DNA of 64,000 nt from Sphingorhabdus sp. EL138 (GTDB lineage Bacteria > Pseudomonadota > Alphaproteobacteria > Sphingomonadales > Sphingomonadaceae): assembly GCF_945862485.1 (NCBI RefSeq), contig NZ_CAMAYF010000003.1:86503-150502 (forward strand), given 5' to 3'. How positions within the stretch are numbered: position 1 is the first letter of the stretch; every line of letters begins with the position of its first letter. A program made the translations under genes and the position numbers. The notes under the pieces were generated by a model, which searched no databases, was not told the origin of the DNA, and saw nothing but the letters and a program-made list of their open reading frames with translations. Of the stretch, positions 40,959 through 53,892 are shown one piece after another.

Positions 40959-41834
40959 ATGCGCAGATTGCCCCCCTTACGCTCACTTGAAGCCTTTTTG
41001 CGCGTCGCTAAGCTTGGTTCGGCAAAAGCTGCCGCGAGTGAACTCGCATTATCTCCGCCTGCGCTGAGCCGTCGTATCAAGGCGCTGGAAGACTTCATCG
41101 GCAAGTCCCTTTTTGACCGCCGCGCGCAAGCGATGGTCATTAATGCGGATGGCGAGGCACTTCTGGCGGCCGTTGAACCAGCGATGGACGCAATGGCTGA
41201 AGCGGTTGACGAACTGGCCGGCCGTGGCGGGGAATACCGCCTGCGCTTGGGGCTCTTACCGCTTTTTGGCTTACAAAGGCTGATTCCCCGCCTGCCTGAA
41301 CTACGTAAGGCGTTTCCGAAGCTTCATATCGATGTGGACACGTCGGGCCATGCCGAAAACCTGCTGGGTGATGTAGTCGACGCAGCCATTATCATCGCGG
41401 CAGACGTCGACCCCAAGCTTTACAGTGTCCGCTTAGACCGCAATCTTGTTTACGCCATCGCATCTGAAAAATGGGCGAAGGAGTATAATGTCGAAAAGCC
41501 TGAGGACCTCGCAAAGCATACGGTCATGGTTCATAGTGACATGCCGATGATATTTGACGCATGGCGGCAGGCCATGGGGGTCCCCCGCTTGAAACCAGCT
41601 GCGATCGACAGTCTTGATAGTGGCGCATTGATGCTGGAGGCGGCCGCAAACGGTCTTGGCGTTGCTATCATGCACGGAAGCCACTTCTCTGATGCGCGCG
41701 ACCCGCGTCTGACACGGCTTTTCGATACAGAAGTCGAAAGCCCCTACAGCTATTACTTTGTGTGCCGCCCCCGCGCGCTGAGGCAGAGAGCGGTAAAAAT
41801 ATTTCACGACTGGTTGTTGAAGGCAGGCGTGTAA
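40959..41834 (+). CDS. LysR family transcriptional regulator (GcvA-like)
   Basis: RRLPPLRSLEAFLRVAKLGSAKAAASELALSPPALSRRIKALEDFIGKSLFDR. Confidence 0.94.
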   Translation: MRRLPPLRSLEAFLRVAKLGSAKAAASELALSPPALSRRIKALEDFIGKSLFDRRAQAMVINADGEALLAAVEPAMDAMAEAVDELAGRGGEYRLRLGLLPLFGLQRLIPRLPELRKAFPKLHIDVDTSGHAENLLGDVVDAAIIIAADVDPKLYSVRLDRNLVYAIASEKWAKEYNVEKPEDLAKHTVMVHSDMPMIFDAWRQAMGVPRLKPAAIDSLDSGALMLEAAANGLGVAIMHGSHFSDARDPRLTRLFDTEVESPYSYYFVCRPRALRQRAVKIFHDWLLKAGV

Positions 41835-42003
41835 ATGCGAGCGTTCACTTAATTCCTTTTCGTCACCTTAAGCGCGTTTTGGTTCTGCCTGCCCCATCCA
41901 CGCTATTCTGATTTGCACTTCTGCACTGGCAACCTTCGTCATCAACTGATGGCGATAGAGCGAAGCACTTGACCCAGTCGGCGGCGGACGTCATTGCAGT
42001 TAT

Positions 42004-42243
42004 ATGACTCAAGACGTAGCCGACATGAATTTCGAGCAGGCGCTGCGTGCGCTTGAAGACATCGTCCATAAATTGGAAAGCGGTGAGGCTCCGCTCGATG
42101 AATCCATAGCCTTGTACGAACGCGGCAATGCTTTGCGGGCCTTGTGCCAACAACGGCTTGATGCGGCGAAGGCGCGTATTGAGGCCATTGTGCAAGGGCC
42201 GGACGGATCGCCGACGGGTACAACAGCATTCGATGCCGGATAA
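42004..42243 (+). CDS. xseB: exodeoxyribonuclease VII small subunit
   Basis: NFEQALRALEDIVHKLESGEAPLDESIALYERGNALRALCQQRLDAAKARIE. Confidence 0.95.
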   Translation: MTQDVADMNFEQALRALEDIVHKLESGEAPLDESIALYERGNALRALCQQRLDAAKARIEAIVQGPDGSPTGTTAFDAG

Positions 42244-42248
42244 ACATT

Positions 42249-43148
42249 ATGGCTGCCCAACCATCATTGTTACAGGACTCACTCGCGCAAATTGCGGCGG
42301 ACATTGATCATGAATTTGACGCGCTTCTGACGCTACCCGGCGATACGCGGGACCGCCTATATGCGGCCATGCGCTATGCGGCGATTGGCGGCGGCAAGCG
42401 CCTTCGACCGTTGCTCGTGACCGCGACCGCGGCACTGTTCCATGTAGACCGTGCCGTTGCTTTACGCGTTGGCACGGCTGTCGAAGCTATTCATGTTTAC
42501 TCTTTGGTGCATGACGACTTACCCTGCATGGATGACGACGACATGCGGCGAGGCAAGCCAACGGTACACCGCGCGTTCGATGACGCAACGGCGGTTCTGG
42601 CGGGCGATTCTCTCCATGCGTTAGCATTTGAGATACTCGCGAGCCCGCAAACACATGGCGACCCGTTCGTGCGCGGCGAACTGGTATCAACACTGGCTTT
42701 AGCAAGCGGCCCCGAAGGCATGGCTGGTGGGCAGATGATGGATATCGAGGCCGAGAAATCCACATTCGACATCCAAACCGTCATGCGCCTGCAGGCGCTA
42801 AAGACAGGTGCTCTAATCGCCGCCAGCGTTGAAATGGGCGCGATATTAGGACATATCCCGGCGGAAGGCCGAACGCATTTGCGCGGATATGCCAGGGACA
42901 TTGGCCTCGCCTTTCAGATTGCCGATGACATCATGGATGTTGAAGGTGATCCCCAACTGGCAGGCAAAGCGCTCCAAAAAGACGCGGCAGCCAATAAAGG
43001 CACATTTGTATCTCTCATGGGCCTCGAACGCGCCAAGCAGCAAGCGGACATGCTTGTACAGCAGGCCAATGACCATCTGTCGAGTTATAGCGCCGAGGCC
43101 GATCTTTTGCGCGCCATCGCAAATTATATCACCGAAAGGGATCGCTAA
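42249..43148 (+). CDS. ispA: polyprenyl (farnesyl/geranylgeranyl) diphosphate synthase
   Basis: GGGKRLRPLLV; DDLPCMDDDDMRRGKPT; FQIADDIMD motifs; xseB-ispA synteny. Confidence 0.93.
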   Translation: MAAQPSLLQDSLAQIAADIDHEFDALLTLPGDTRDRLYAAMRYAAIGGGKRLRPLLVTATAALFHVDRAVALRVGTAVEAIHVYSLVHDDLPCMDDDDMRRGKPTVHRAFDDATAVLAGDSLHALAFEILASPQTHGDPFVRGELVSTLALASGPEGMAGGQMMDIEAEKSTFDIQTVMRLQALKTGALIAASVEMGAILGHIPAEGRTHLRGYARDIGLAFQIADDIMDVEGDPQLAGKALQKDAAANKGTFVSLMGLERAKQQADMLVQQANDHLSSYSAEADLLRAIANYITERDR

Positions 43149-43658
43149 ATGACACACCGGATTGGCGTATATCCTGGCACATTTGACCCCATCACCTTGG
43201 GTCATATGGACATCATCCGACGCGGCGCAAAACTGGTGGATGAGCTGATCATTGGCGTAACCACGAACGCAGCCAAATCCCCGATGTTTTCCGATGATGA
43301 ACGGATTGCCATGGTCGAGCGCGAAGTTGCCAGCATCGGTTCCGCGCATATTCGCGTTGTCGGGTTCAACTCGCTGCTTATGGATTTTGCCGAAGCCCAA
43401 GGCGCAAGCACGGTCATTCGTGGCATTCGCGGCGTCACGGATTTCGAATATGAATATCAGCTCACGGGCATGAACCGCCAGTTGAACGACCGCGTCGAAA
43501 CACTGTTTTTAATGGCAGACGTGTCACTTCAACCCATTGCTTCGCGGCTGGTTAAGGAAATTGCGATTTACGGCGGCGAAATCGGGAAGTTTGTGACACC
43601 CAATATTCGCGACGAAGTCGTTGCGCGCGTGCAAAAGTTGGGCATAAAAAACGGTTAA
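43149..43658 (+). CDS. coaD: phosphopantetheine adenylyltransferase
   Basis: RIGVYPGTFDPITLGHMDIIRRGAKLVDELIIGV; STVIRGIRGVTDFEYEYQLTGMNRQL. Confidence 0.98.
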   Translation: MTHRIGVYPGTFDPITLGHMDIIRRGAKLVDELIIGVTTNAAKSPMFSDDERIAMVEREVASIGSAHIRVVGFNSLLMDFAEAQGASTVIRGIRGVTDFEYEYQLTGMNRQLNDRVETLFLMADVSLQPIASRLVKEIAIYGGEIGKFVTPNIRDEVVARVQKLGIKNG

Positions 43659-43661
43659 GCA

Positions 43662-43820
43662 CTAAATCGGTTTGCGTCGCTTGCGTTTCGCAGGTTTTGG
43701 AAGGGGCGGTAGTTCCAGATATTCCTCCGGCACATAAATGGCATACGTCGCCAGCCGGCCAGTCAAAACATTGAGCAGGCTTCCCGCCGCGGCAAGGTCT
43801 GGACCCAATTCACTGTCCAT
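43662..43820 (-). CDS. small hypothetical protein (52 aa), overlapping the acyl-CoA ligase stop
   Basis: MDSELGPDLAAAGSLLNVLTGRLATYAIYVPEEYLELPPLPKPAKRKRRKPI; start lies inside the upstream gene end. Confidence 0.5.
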   Translation of the reverse strand: MDSELGPDLAAAGSLLNVLTGRLATYAIYVPEEYLELPPLPKPAKRKRRKPI

Positions 43821-45381
43821 TTTTTTGCTTCTCTGCCGCCAAAGCACGCAAGTCGGTCTTTAGCAATTTGCCAATATGGCTGCGCGGCATTTCGTCGATG
43901 GTGTAGAGCACCGAAATCCGCTGCGTCTTGCCAAGCTGCCCGTTCACACGCGCAAGAATGGATTCAGGGGAAGCTGCCTCGTCCCTCAACCGCACAAAGC
44001 CAACGGGCGTTTCGCCCCACGCATCGGAAGGCATGCCAACCACCGCAGCTTCGGCCACTTCGGGCTGCGCCTCCAACAATTCCTCGAGGTCTTTCGGGTA
44101 AATGTTGAACCCGCCAGAAATGATCATGTCCTTGGCGCGCCCCACAATCGAGACGAAGCCATCTTCGTCAACAATGCCAATATCTCCAGTCTTCAGCCAA
44201 ACATTGCCCTCTTCGTCGCGCCACTCCATCTCACGTGTTTTTTCTGGTTGGTTTTTGTAACCGGACATCATGGTCGGCGAACGGCCAGTCAGCACGCCTT
44301 TTGAACCGGCAGGGAGTCGATTGTCGTCCTCGTCTAATACGATCAGTTCATGGCCCGTGACGGGCTGCCCTACCGTATGCAATTTGTTGGGATGATGATG
44401 GGCCTGCAACATGCAAACAACACCCCCTTCAGTCATGCCGTAAATTTCGACAAGACCGCCCGGCCAACGCTGGAGCACATCCGCCTTCAACTCCGCTGCA
44501 AAGGGCGCACTGGTACAGAATTTCACGATGAAGCTACTGAGATCATAACTATTAAACTGCGGATGCGCCATGAGCCGTTGATATTGCACCGGCACGAGCA
44601 TGGTATGCGTAGTCTGATCGGTTAGCGCGTTATCAAGATAGGCCCGAGCATCAAATTTTTCCATAATCCGCGCAAAACCGCCATGACAAACCGTTGGCAG
44701 GAATACCGCCAATGTCGTGTTCGAATATAAAGGCGTTGAGACCAACGATCGTGTGTCGCGACTGTAGATTGATTTGAATCCGCCCGCCATCTGGTGCCAG
44801 CGCATGCCGTGCGAATGGATAATGCCCTTGGGCGTTCCCGTGGTGCCACTCGAATAAATGATGTTGAACGGATCCGACGCAGCGGGCGGCGGCGCGTGAA
44901 ATTTAGCGCCTTCCTCTGCCATCCAGTCGGTCAGTGCCGGATGGTCGCCAACGGCATTGTCGAGCATGATGATTGTGACATCGCCCAGCGCGACCCCTTC
45001 AAGATCAGCCAGTTTCGCAGCATCGACAAACAAATGCATTGCGCCGGAATCCTTGAACATCGCGGCCAGTTGCGCGGGCGTTGCCGATGTGGTCAATGGT
45101 GCAGCGCAACCCCCTGCGCGCACAACGGCAAGATACACCAACGCATATGGAATATTGCTAGTCCCCAATATGGCAACTGCCTGACCCCGCTTTAGACCGT
45201 CGCGCTGAAGCTGTGCGGCTATACGCGCTGTTGCTTGTGCAACTTCGCGCCAGGAAAGTTCGGAACTGCTATCGGCAAGCGCGCGCGCATCAGGCTTTTC
45301 AACGCCCCAAGCGCCAATAAGCGCGCCGAAATCACCAAATGATTTTTCCAGTTCGGTATCGATAAACATGTAAATTCCCAT
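43810..45381 (-). CDS. AMP-binding acyl-CoA synthetase/ligase
   Basis: IIYSSGTTGTPKGIIHSHG; YGMTEGGVV; LKTGDIGIVDEDGFVSIVGRAKDMIISGGFNIYPKDLEE. Confidence 0.94.
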   Translation of the reverse strand: MGIYMFIDTELEKSFGDFGALIGAWGVEKPDARALADSSSELSWREVAQATARIAAQLQRDGLKRGQAVAILGTSNIPYALVYLAVVRAGGCAAPLTTSATPAQLAAMFKDSGAMHLFVDAAKLADLEGVALGDVTIIMLDNAVGDHPALTDWMAEEGAKFHAPPPAASDPFNIIYSSGTTGTPKGIIHSHGMRWHQMAGGFKSIYSRDTRSLVSTPLYSNTTLAVFLPTVCHGGFARIMEKFDARAYLDNALTDQTTHTMLVPVQYQRLMAHPQFNSYDLSSFIVKFCTSAPFAAELKADVLQRWPGGLVEIYGMTEGGVVCMLQAHHHPNKLHTVGQPVTGHELIVLDEDDNRLPAGSKGVLTGRSPTMMSGYKNQPEKTREMEWRDEEGNVWLKTGDIGIVDEDGFVSIVGRAKDMIISGGFNIYPKDLEELLEAQPEVAEAAVVGMPSDAWGETPVGFVRLRDEAASPESILARVNGQLGKTQRISVLYTIDEMPRSHIGKLLKTDLRALAAEKQKNGQ

Positions 45382-45547
45382 CTCCCGTTCGCTGGTTGGT
45401 CTGCAGACTTAGCGCGATATGAAAAAGTTTCATTGCCTAATTATCGACAGCAATTCTGGAGTTAATATTTCCGTTATCGGCAGCCACAAAAGACTGTGGA
45501 AAAACCGCACCTTTAGCGCGCTTTTCCTTGGGTTTGTTCGGCTTTAG

Positions 45548-48139
<2,592 letters not shown>

Positions 48140-48255
48140 ACGGCAGGCATTTCGGCCTTAAATTTTCGGATAATCGCAGCTTTTGGTCAACATATCGCTC
48201 GGTCGTTGGCGTGATGAAAAGCTTTGTATACGCTTTCCCTTATCGGGGAGGCATT

Positions 48256-48621
48256 ATGCACAGACACGGGTTTTTCATGATGGCATGTCTGGCATTGCCC
48301 GTCTTGGCGCAAGCCGGCGACAGTCGTGTCGAAATCGGTACTGGCATTGCAAGCTATTATGGCGCCGAACTGGGTGGAAGCCGCACAGCGAGCGGCGAAC
48401 GCTTTGACCCTAGCGCCATGACGGCTGCCCACCGCACCTTGGCGTTCGGCAGCCGCGTTGCCGTTATAAACTTGGCGAATGGTCAGGAAGTCGTTGTTCG
48501 TATCAACGACCGCGGCCCTTGGGGCAAATCACGCATTGTGGATGTGTCTTATGCCGCAGCGAAGCAACTTGGCATGCACCGCACCGGCACGGCTAAAGTG
48601 AAGCTCGAATTACTGCATTAA
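48256..48621 (+). CDS. RlpA-like septal ring lytic transglycosylase/DPBB protein
   Basis: GIASYYGAELGGSRTASGERFDPSAMTAAHRTLAFGSRVAVINLANGQEVVVRINDRGPW. Confidence 0.93.
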   Translation: MHRHGFFMMACLALPVLAQAGDSRVEIGTGIASYYGAELGGSRTASGERFDPSAMTAAHRTLAFGSRVAVINLANGQEVVVRINDRGPWGKSRIVDVSYAAAKQLGMHRTGTAKVKLELLH

Positions 48622-49340
48622 GTGATAGCAGCTCGCTGCCATTCCGGCAGTTTCAGCATCGTCATGTCTTCCACACGGCGCAATTCTGCTGACAGACCAA
48701 GTTCCGGATAGGCGCAGCGTTGACGGCTGAGATCGGCCTGTTCCAATGGCACGACTACCAGCCGCCGGTTCACTTTCTGCCGCCAGTTCATACGCGCGGT
48801 GTTTTCCTGCCCGACATAACATCCCTTGTTAAATGATACGCCGTTCAACTCCACGGCGTTTACCTCAAGCCATAAGGTTTGCTCGCTTCCAAGTTCCGCC
48901 ACACCTTCAGTGATACCCAAAGCCAAACGATGTGCGCGATATTCCGCACTGACGTCCACATCATCATCTGCAGACGCTCCGAGCCACCGCTCACCCATAT
49001 CGGGATGACGCGGGTCGCTACTGCCGTCTGCATTCCAAAAGACCGCGCAGGAAGGATCCATTGCAATCGTAATCTTGCGCCGCAACCGGTAGATTGACAG
49101 CCGCCGAACAAGGGCCTCTGCCTGCACGCGTTCGCAATCGATCAACACATCGTCGCCATCAGCCCACAAAAAGAAATCAAACAAAGCTTTGCCTTGCGGG
49201 CTCAAAAGCCCCGCCCATAAGGGCATCTCAGCTGCAGTATCCTGCGTCACCAACCCCTGCAGGAATTGGCGCACATCTTCTCCTGTTTCGGTGGGAGACA
49301 AACGGATGATGTGTCGGTCATATAGACGGGTGTTTCGCAT
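48618..49340 (-). CDS. ygfZ: YgfZ-type folate-binding protein (Fe-S assembly)
   Basis: FLQGLVTQDTAAEMPLWAGLLSPQGKALFDFFL; LNGVSFNKGCYVGQENTARMNWRQKVNRRLV (KGCYxGQE). Confidence 0.92.
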   Translation of the reverse strand: MRNTRLYDRHIIRLSPTETGEDVRQFLQGLVTQDTAAEMPLWAGLLSPQGKALFDFFLWADGDDVLIDCERVQAEALVRRLSIYRLRRKITIAMDPSCAVFWNADGSSDPRHPDMGERWLGASADDDVDVSAEYRAHRLALGITEGVAELGSEQTLWLEVNAVELNGVSFNKGCYVGQENTARMNWRQKVNRRLVVVPLEQADLSRQRCAYPELGLSAELRRVEDMTMLKLPEWQRAAIT

Positions 49341-49378
49341 AGGTGACAGATAGGGGTTCGGATGCTTAAAGGAAAGAC

Positions 49379-50422
49379 ATGACCGACCAGACGATTCTCT
49401 CCATCCGCCGTCCCGATGACTGGCATGTCCATTTGCGCGATAATGGAGTGATGCGCAGCGTTGTGCCATATACCGCGGCGCAATTCGCGCGGGCTATTGT
49501 CATGCCCAACCTGTCGCCGCCAGTGACAACAGTGGAAGCAGGCGCGGCCTATCGCGAACGGATATTGGCGGCAGTCCCCCAAGGGATCAACTTTACGCCT
49601 TTGATAACGGCCTATCTGACCGACGCGTCGGATGGCGAAGAGCTGGCGCGTGGTTTTGCCGAAGGCGTGTTTACCGCAGCAAAATTATACCCCGCCCATG
49701 CAACAACCGGAAGCGCGCATGGCGTTACCAATGTGGCAAACATCATGCCCGCGCTTGAACATATGGCGCGCATTGGCATGCCATTACTCATCCATGGCGA
49801 AGTCACCGATTCACATGTCGACATATTCGACCGGGAGGCCGTGTTTATTGAACGAACACTATCAAAGCTCGTGCGCGACTTGCCTGAGCTGCGCGTCGTT
49901 TTTGAACATATCACCACGGCAGATGCGGTTGCCTTTGTCGATGATGCAAGCGATAACATCGCCGCCACAATTACGCCGCAGCATTTGCACATAAATCGCA
50001 ACGCCATGTTCGAAGGTGGCATCCGCCCACATGCCTATTGCCTGCCCGTGGCGAAGCGCGAAGTACACCGGCTTGCCCTGCGCAAGGCCGCGACGTCAGG
50101 CAGCGCCAAATATTTCCTTGGCACCGACAGCGCGCCGCATGACAAATCCGCCAAGGAAAGCGCATGCGGCTGTGCCGGGATCTTCAACGCGCCCTTTGCC
50201 ATGGAAAGCTATGCGGCGGTTTTTGAAGAAGAAGGCGCGTTAGATAAGCTTGAAGCCTTCGCGTCAGAAAACGGCCCCCGCTTTTATCGCCTGCCTCTGA
50301 ATGAGGACCGCGTGACGTTGGAGCGTGTGGATACGCCAGTGCCAGAACTGCTTGAATTGGAAGGCGTATCTGTTGTGCCTTTTCACGCCGGCGAAACTTT
50401 GCGCTGGCGGTATAGGGCCTAG
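49379..50422 (+). CDS. pyrC: dihydroorotase
   Basis: [35 protein letters not shown]-type motif ([26 protein letters not shown]). Confidence 0.97.
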   Translation: MTDQTILSIRRPDDWHVHLRDNGVMRSVVPYTAAQFARAIVMPNLSPPVTTVEAGAAYRERILAAVPQGINFTPLITAYLTDASDGEELARGFAEGVFTAAKLYPAHATTGSAHGVTNVANIMPALEHMARIGMPLLIHGEVTDSHVDIFDREAVFIERTLSKLVRDLPELRVVFEHITTADAVAFVDDASDNIAATITPQHLHINRNAMFEGGIRPHAYCLPVAKREVHRLALRKAATSGSAKYFLGTDSAPHDKSAKESACGCAGIFNAPFAMESYAAVFEEEGALDKLEAFASENGPRFYRLPLNEDRVTLERVDTPVPELLELEGVSVVPFHAGETLRWRYRA

Positions 50423-50428
50423 ACCCCG

Positions 50429-51325
50429 CTAAGCTTTAGCCCCCCGATAGGTCTTGATCGCATCGGCGCAAAATATCGCAATGCTGAGCCAGATGAGGAT
50501 GAAACACGCCAGCTTAGTTGTACTCAACGGCTCGCCATAGACATAGACGCCAAGCAAGAACGCAATTGATGGCGCGATATACTGGACGAAACCGAGGCTG
50601 GCATAGCTCATCCGCCGCGCTGCTGTTGCAAACATCAACAGCGGGATAGCTGTCACCGCACCCGCAAGAATTAGCAGCCCAGATGTAGTAAAATCATCGC
50701 CGAACCCGCCAGTTCCCGCCTGTGCATACCAGAGCACGGCGCCAAGCGATAAGGGGGCAAGCAACGTCGTTTCAATGGCGAGGCCCGGCACAGAACCAAC
50801 GGGCGTTATCTTGCGGATGAGACCGTATAAGCCAAAGCTCAAGGCCAAGGATATCGATACCCATAAGGTGTCAAGCGCATCGCCGATAAGGATAGCAACA
50901 CCAATCGCGGCGACCGCGACAGCCATCATTTGTAGCGGTCGAAGCCGCTCACCCAAAAACAGGCGGCCCAAAAGCACGTTCACCAAAGGATTAAGATAAT
51001 AACCCAGGCTGGCGGCCAATATAAGGTCGGTCGACACAGCCCAGATGTAAATAAGCCAATTAATCGCAATCAGCGTTGCGGAGGCGAGCAAGTTGCGTAA
51101 GTGCGCCTTGTGCCGGAAAATGGCTGTATATTCTCCCAACTGTTTGCGGAACGCCATGATGATCAGCAGCAAGGGGATGGACCATAGGATCCGCTGCGCC
51201 ACTATGGCGATTGGCGGCACATGGCTCAAGAGCTTAAAATATACAGGCACTACGCCCCAGATCAGATATGCTGATATCGCATAAGGCAGGCCGCTGGGCT
51301 GCGCGGTTTTTTCATCATCTGCCAT
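50429..51325 (-). CDS. rarD: EamA family transporter RarD
   Basis: YLIWGVVPVYFKLL..., LGYYLNPLVNVLLGRLFLGERL..., GFVQYIAPSIAFLLGVYVYGEPL. Confidence 0.92.
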   Translation of the reverse strand: MADDEKTAQPSGLPYAISAYLIWGVVPVYFKLLSHVPPIAIVAQRILWSIPLLLIIMAFRKQLGEYTAIFRHKAHLRNLLASATLIAINWLIYIWAVSTDLILAASLGYYLNPLVNVLLGRLFLGERLRPLQMMAVAVAAIGVAILIGDALDTLWVSISLALSFGLYGLIRKITPVGSVPGLAIETTLLAPLSLGAVLWYAQAGTGGFGDDFTTSGLLILAGAVTAIPLLMFATAARRMSYASLGFVQYIAPSIAFLLGVYVYGEPLSTTKLACFILIWLSIAIFCADAIKTYRGAKA

Positions 51326-51354
51326 GTTTTGAAGCCCCCGCCCTCAATTGAGGG

Positions 51355-51576
51355 TCAGATAATCCCGCCGCCCATCCAAAGGCGAAGGGCGCAAATGGCC
51401 ATGACCACGAGGCAGAAGTTACGGCCCGCATTCTTTTCCGAGAGAAACCCAAATGCCGCGCCTAAGCCTGCGATCAAGATGATCAGCCAGTTCAGCCACC
51501 CCAGCAGCGGAATGAACCCGATAAAGGCCATAACAAGGGCAATAAGGCCCAGAAGAAGCGCGATGATATTTGCCAT
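51355..51576 (-). CDS. small hydrophobic membrane protein
   Basis: MANIIALLLGLIALVMAFIGFIPLLGWLNWLIILIAGLGAAFGFLSEKNAGRNFCLVVMAICALRLWMGGGII. Confidence 0.75.
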   Translation of the reverse strand: MANIIALLLGLIALVMAFIGFIPLLGWLNWLIILIAGLGAAFGFLSEKNAGRNFCLVVMAICALRLWMGGGII

Positions 51577-51673
51577 GCGCAGACTGTGCCGAGTTTTAGG
51601 TGGTCTGGCAAGTAAAGGTAAGCCGCATACGCAATCGAGGTAACCAAATATAAAGCCGCAATCGAATATGGCT

Positions 51674-51710
51674 TGATCGGACACTGCACTGACTTGTCAG
51701 CATCCGATCA
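51674..51710. repeat. Nested inverted repeat (cruciform-like) TGATCGGA...CTGAC-TT-GTCAG...TCCGATCA
   Basis: 8-bp outer and 5-bp inner complementary arms, intergenic. Confidence 0.7.
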
Positions 51711-51735
51711 TCTAAACAGGGATTTTTATGATCAT

Positions 51736-53892
51736 TTATTCAGTAAGGGTGAGACCCGTCCACTTTGCCAGAAATGCGTAAATATCAGAATATTCATCGA
51801 TTACCTTGTCCGTTGGTTTACCCGACCCGTGGCCTGCACGGCTTTCAATGCGAATGATTTTCGGTTTTTTTCCAGTTTCTGCAGATTGAAGGGCGGCGAT
51901 ATATTTGAAGCTATGGCCTGGGACCACGCGATCGTCGGTATCAGCTGTTGATACGATGACCGCCGGATATTCAACACCTGACTTGATGTTGTGATAGGGC
52001 GAATAGGTCATCTGCATTTTGAAATCGGCTTCCTTATTTGGATAACCATAATCATCGACCCAATAGCGGCCTGCGGTAAACCGGTCAAAGCGGACCATGT
52101 CCATAACGCCCACAGCGGCATGTCCGGCCGCAAATAGGTCAGGTCGCTGGTTCAAAGAAGCACCCACCAACAAGCCACCATTGGAACGGCCTTCGATCGC
52201 AATCTTGCCCTTGGCCGAAATGCCGCTGGCTATCAGATATTCCGCTGCTGCTGCAAAATCGTCAAAGACGTTTTGCTTGTTCATCAAGCGACCTGCATCA
52301 TGCCATGGCTTGCCATATTCCCCGCCACCACGGATGTTCGCCAGCGCAAATACACCGCCAGACTGAAGCCAAGCCATTCGCGTTGCCGAATATGTTGGCG
52401 TCTGCGAAATGTTGAACCCGCCATAAGAATATAACAATGTCGGCGCGCCTTGGGACAGATCAACGTCCTTCTTATGCACGATGAACATCGGAATCTTCGT
52501 GCCATCCTTTGACGGGTAAAATACTTGGCTAATGGTGAAGTCTTGCGGGTTGAAGCTCAACTTCGGCTCCGCAAATGGCGTCGATGTCCCGCTGTTGCTG
52601 TCAAATCGGTAGACGGCGCCCGGCTGATTAAAGCTGGAGAATCCATAAAATGTCTCGGGGTCGCCCGGCGTGCCCGAAAAGCCGCTGGCAGTGCCAATCG
52701 CGTTGAGTTGGATTTCCTGCACAGGCTGCCCTGCAAGGTTCGTCATCAATGCCATCGATTTGGCGTCCTTGATGTACGACAGGATCATGCGATTGCCGAC
52801 GATTTGCGCCCGTGACAGTGTTTCTGCACGCTCAGGGATAACATCGGTGAATATCGGCGCTTTCGCCCCAAGGTCGACGCGCACAACTTTTAGCTTCGGT
52901 GCATCCTTGTTCGTGGTGAACCACAATGTGTTACCCATGCCTTCGATAAGACCCCAGTCATGCTCTAATCCCTTGACCAAAGGCTGCGCCTTCCAAGTCG
53001 GATTTTTGATTAGCGGCATGATGTGCAGTTCATATTTTTCATCGGTGCCGGACGATGTGGTGATCACCGCCCATTTGCCGTCATGCGTCACCTGCGCGCT
53101 ATGCCCATATTCGGGCTTACCAGGCGTGGCGTAAATCGCTTTGTCTTCCGACTGTGGCGTGCCGATTTTGTGATAAAATACGGTCTGGTTATAATTCAGC
53201 TGCTGAAAGGCTGCGCCTTCTTTTGGTGCGGCAAAACGGGAATAGAGAAACCCTTCATTACCCACCCAGCTGATGTTGGTGAATTTCGCCCATTTGATTT
53301 CGTCGGCCAAAACTTTACCCGTCGCGGTATCCAACACCTTGATTGTGCGCCAGTCGGAACCACCGTCCTGAATGGCATAAGCGAGTAGCTTGCCGTTTTG
53401 CGACGGCACCCAGCTATCGAGTGCGGTCGCGCCATCCTTTGCCCAGTCATTCGGGTTAAGTAACATACGATCGGCGCCATCTAGGCCCTTACGAACATAT
53501 AGAACCGACTGATTTTGCAGCCCGTCATTCTTGTTGAAGAAATAATAGCCGCCCGCTTTTTCAGGCAAGCCAAAGCGTTCATAGTCGAACAGCTTCTTCA
53601 TCCGGTCGGCAAGGATTTTCTTGCCCGGCAAAGTTTCCAGATAAGCGTCGGTGACGGTATTTTGTGATTTTACCCAATCCGCGACTTCGGCGTTCACGCG
53701 GACATCATCCTCAAGCCAGCGATAGGGGTCAGCAACCTTCACGCCGAATTGTTCGTCAACGACATTTACGGTCTTGGTTTTCGGATATTGCAGTTCAACC
53801 GCAACGTCGGCATTCGCCACATCTTCGGCGACGGCCATTGACGACATGGACATCATCATGATCGCCGCCCCAAGCAAAAGTGCACTTCGCAT
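51736..53892 (-). CDS. prolyl oligopeptidase family S9 serine peptidase
   Basis: YPKTKTVNVVDEQFGVKVADPYRWLED; IAIEGRSNGGLLVGASLNQRPDLFAAGHAAVGVMDMVRF; DDRVVPGHSFKYIAALQ. Confidence 0.96.
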   Translation of the reverse strand: MRSALLLGAAIMMMSMSSMAVAEDVANADVAVELQYPKTKTVNVVDEQFGVKVADPYRWLEDDVRVNAEVADWVKSQNTVTDAYLETLPGKKILADRMKKLFDYERFGLPEKAGGYYFFNKNDGLQNQSVLYVRKGLDGADRMLLNPNDWAKDGATALDSWVPSQNGKLLAYAIQDGGSDWRTIKVLDTATGKVLADEIKWAKFTNISWVGNEGFLYSRFAAPKEGAAFQQLNYNQTVFYHKIGTPQSEDKAIYATPGKPEYGHSAQVTHDGKWAVITTSSGTDEKYELHIMPLIKNPTWKAQPLVKGLEHDWGLIEGMGNTLWFTTNKDAPKLKVVRVDLGAKAPIFTDVIPERAETLSRAQIVGNRMILSYIKDAKSMALMTNLAGQPVQEIQLNAIGTASGFSGTPGDPETFYGFSSFNQPGAVYRFDSNSGTSTPFAEPKLSFNPQDFTISQVFYPSKDGTKIPMFIVHKKDVDLSQGAPTLLYSYGGFNISQTPTYSATRMAWLQSGGVFALANIRGGGEYGKPWHDAGRLMNKQNVFDDFAAAAEYLIASGISAKGKIAIEGRSNGGLLVGASLNQRPDLFAAGHAAVGVMDMVRFDRFTAGRYWVDDYGYPNKEADFKMQMTYSPYHNIKSGVEYPAVIVSTADTDDRVVPGHSFKYIAALQSAETGKKPKIIRIESRAGHGSGKPTDKVIDEYSDIYAFLAKWTGLTLTE

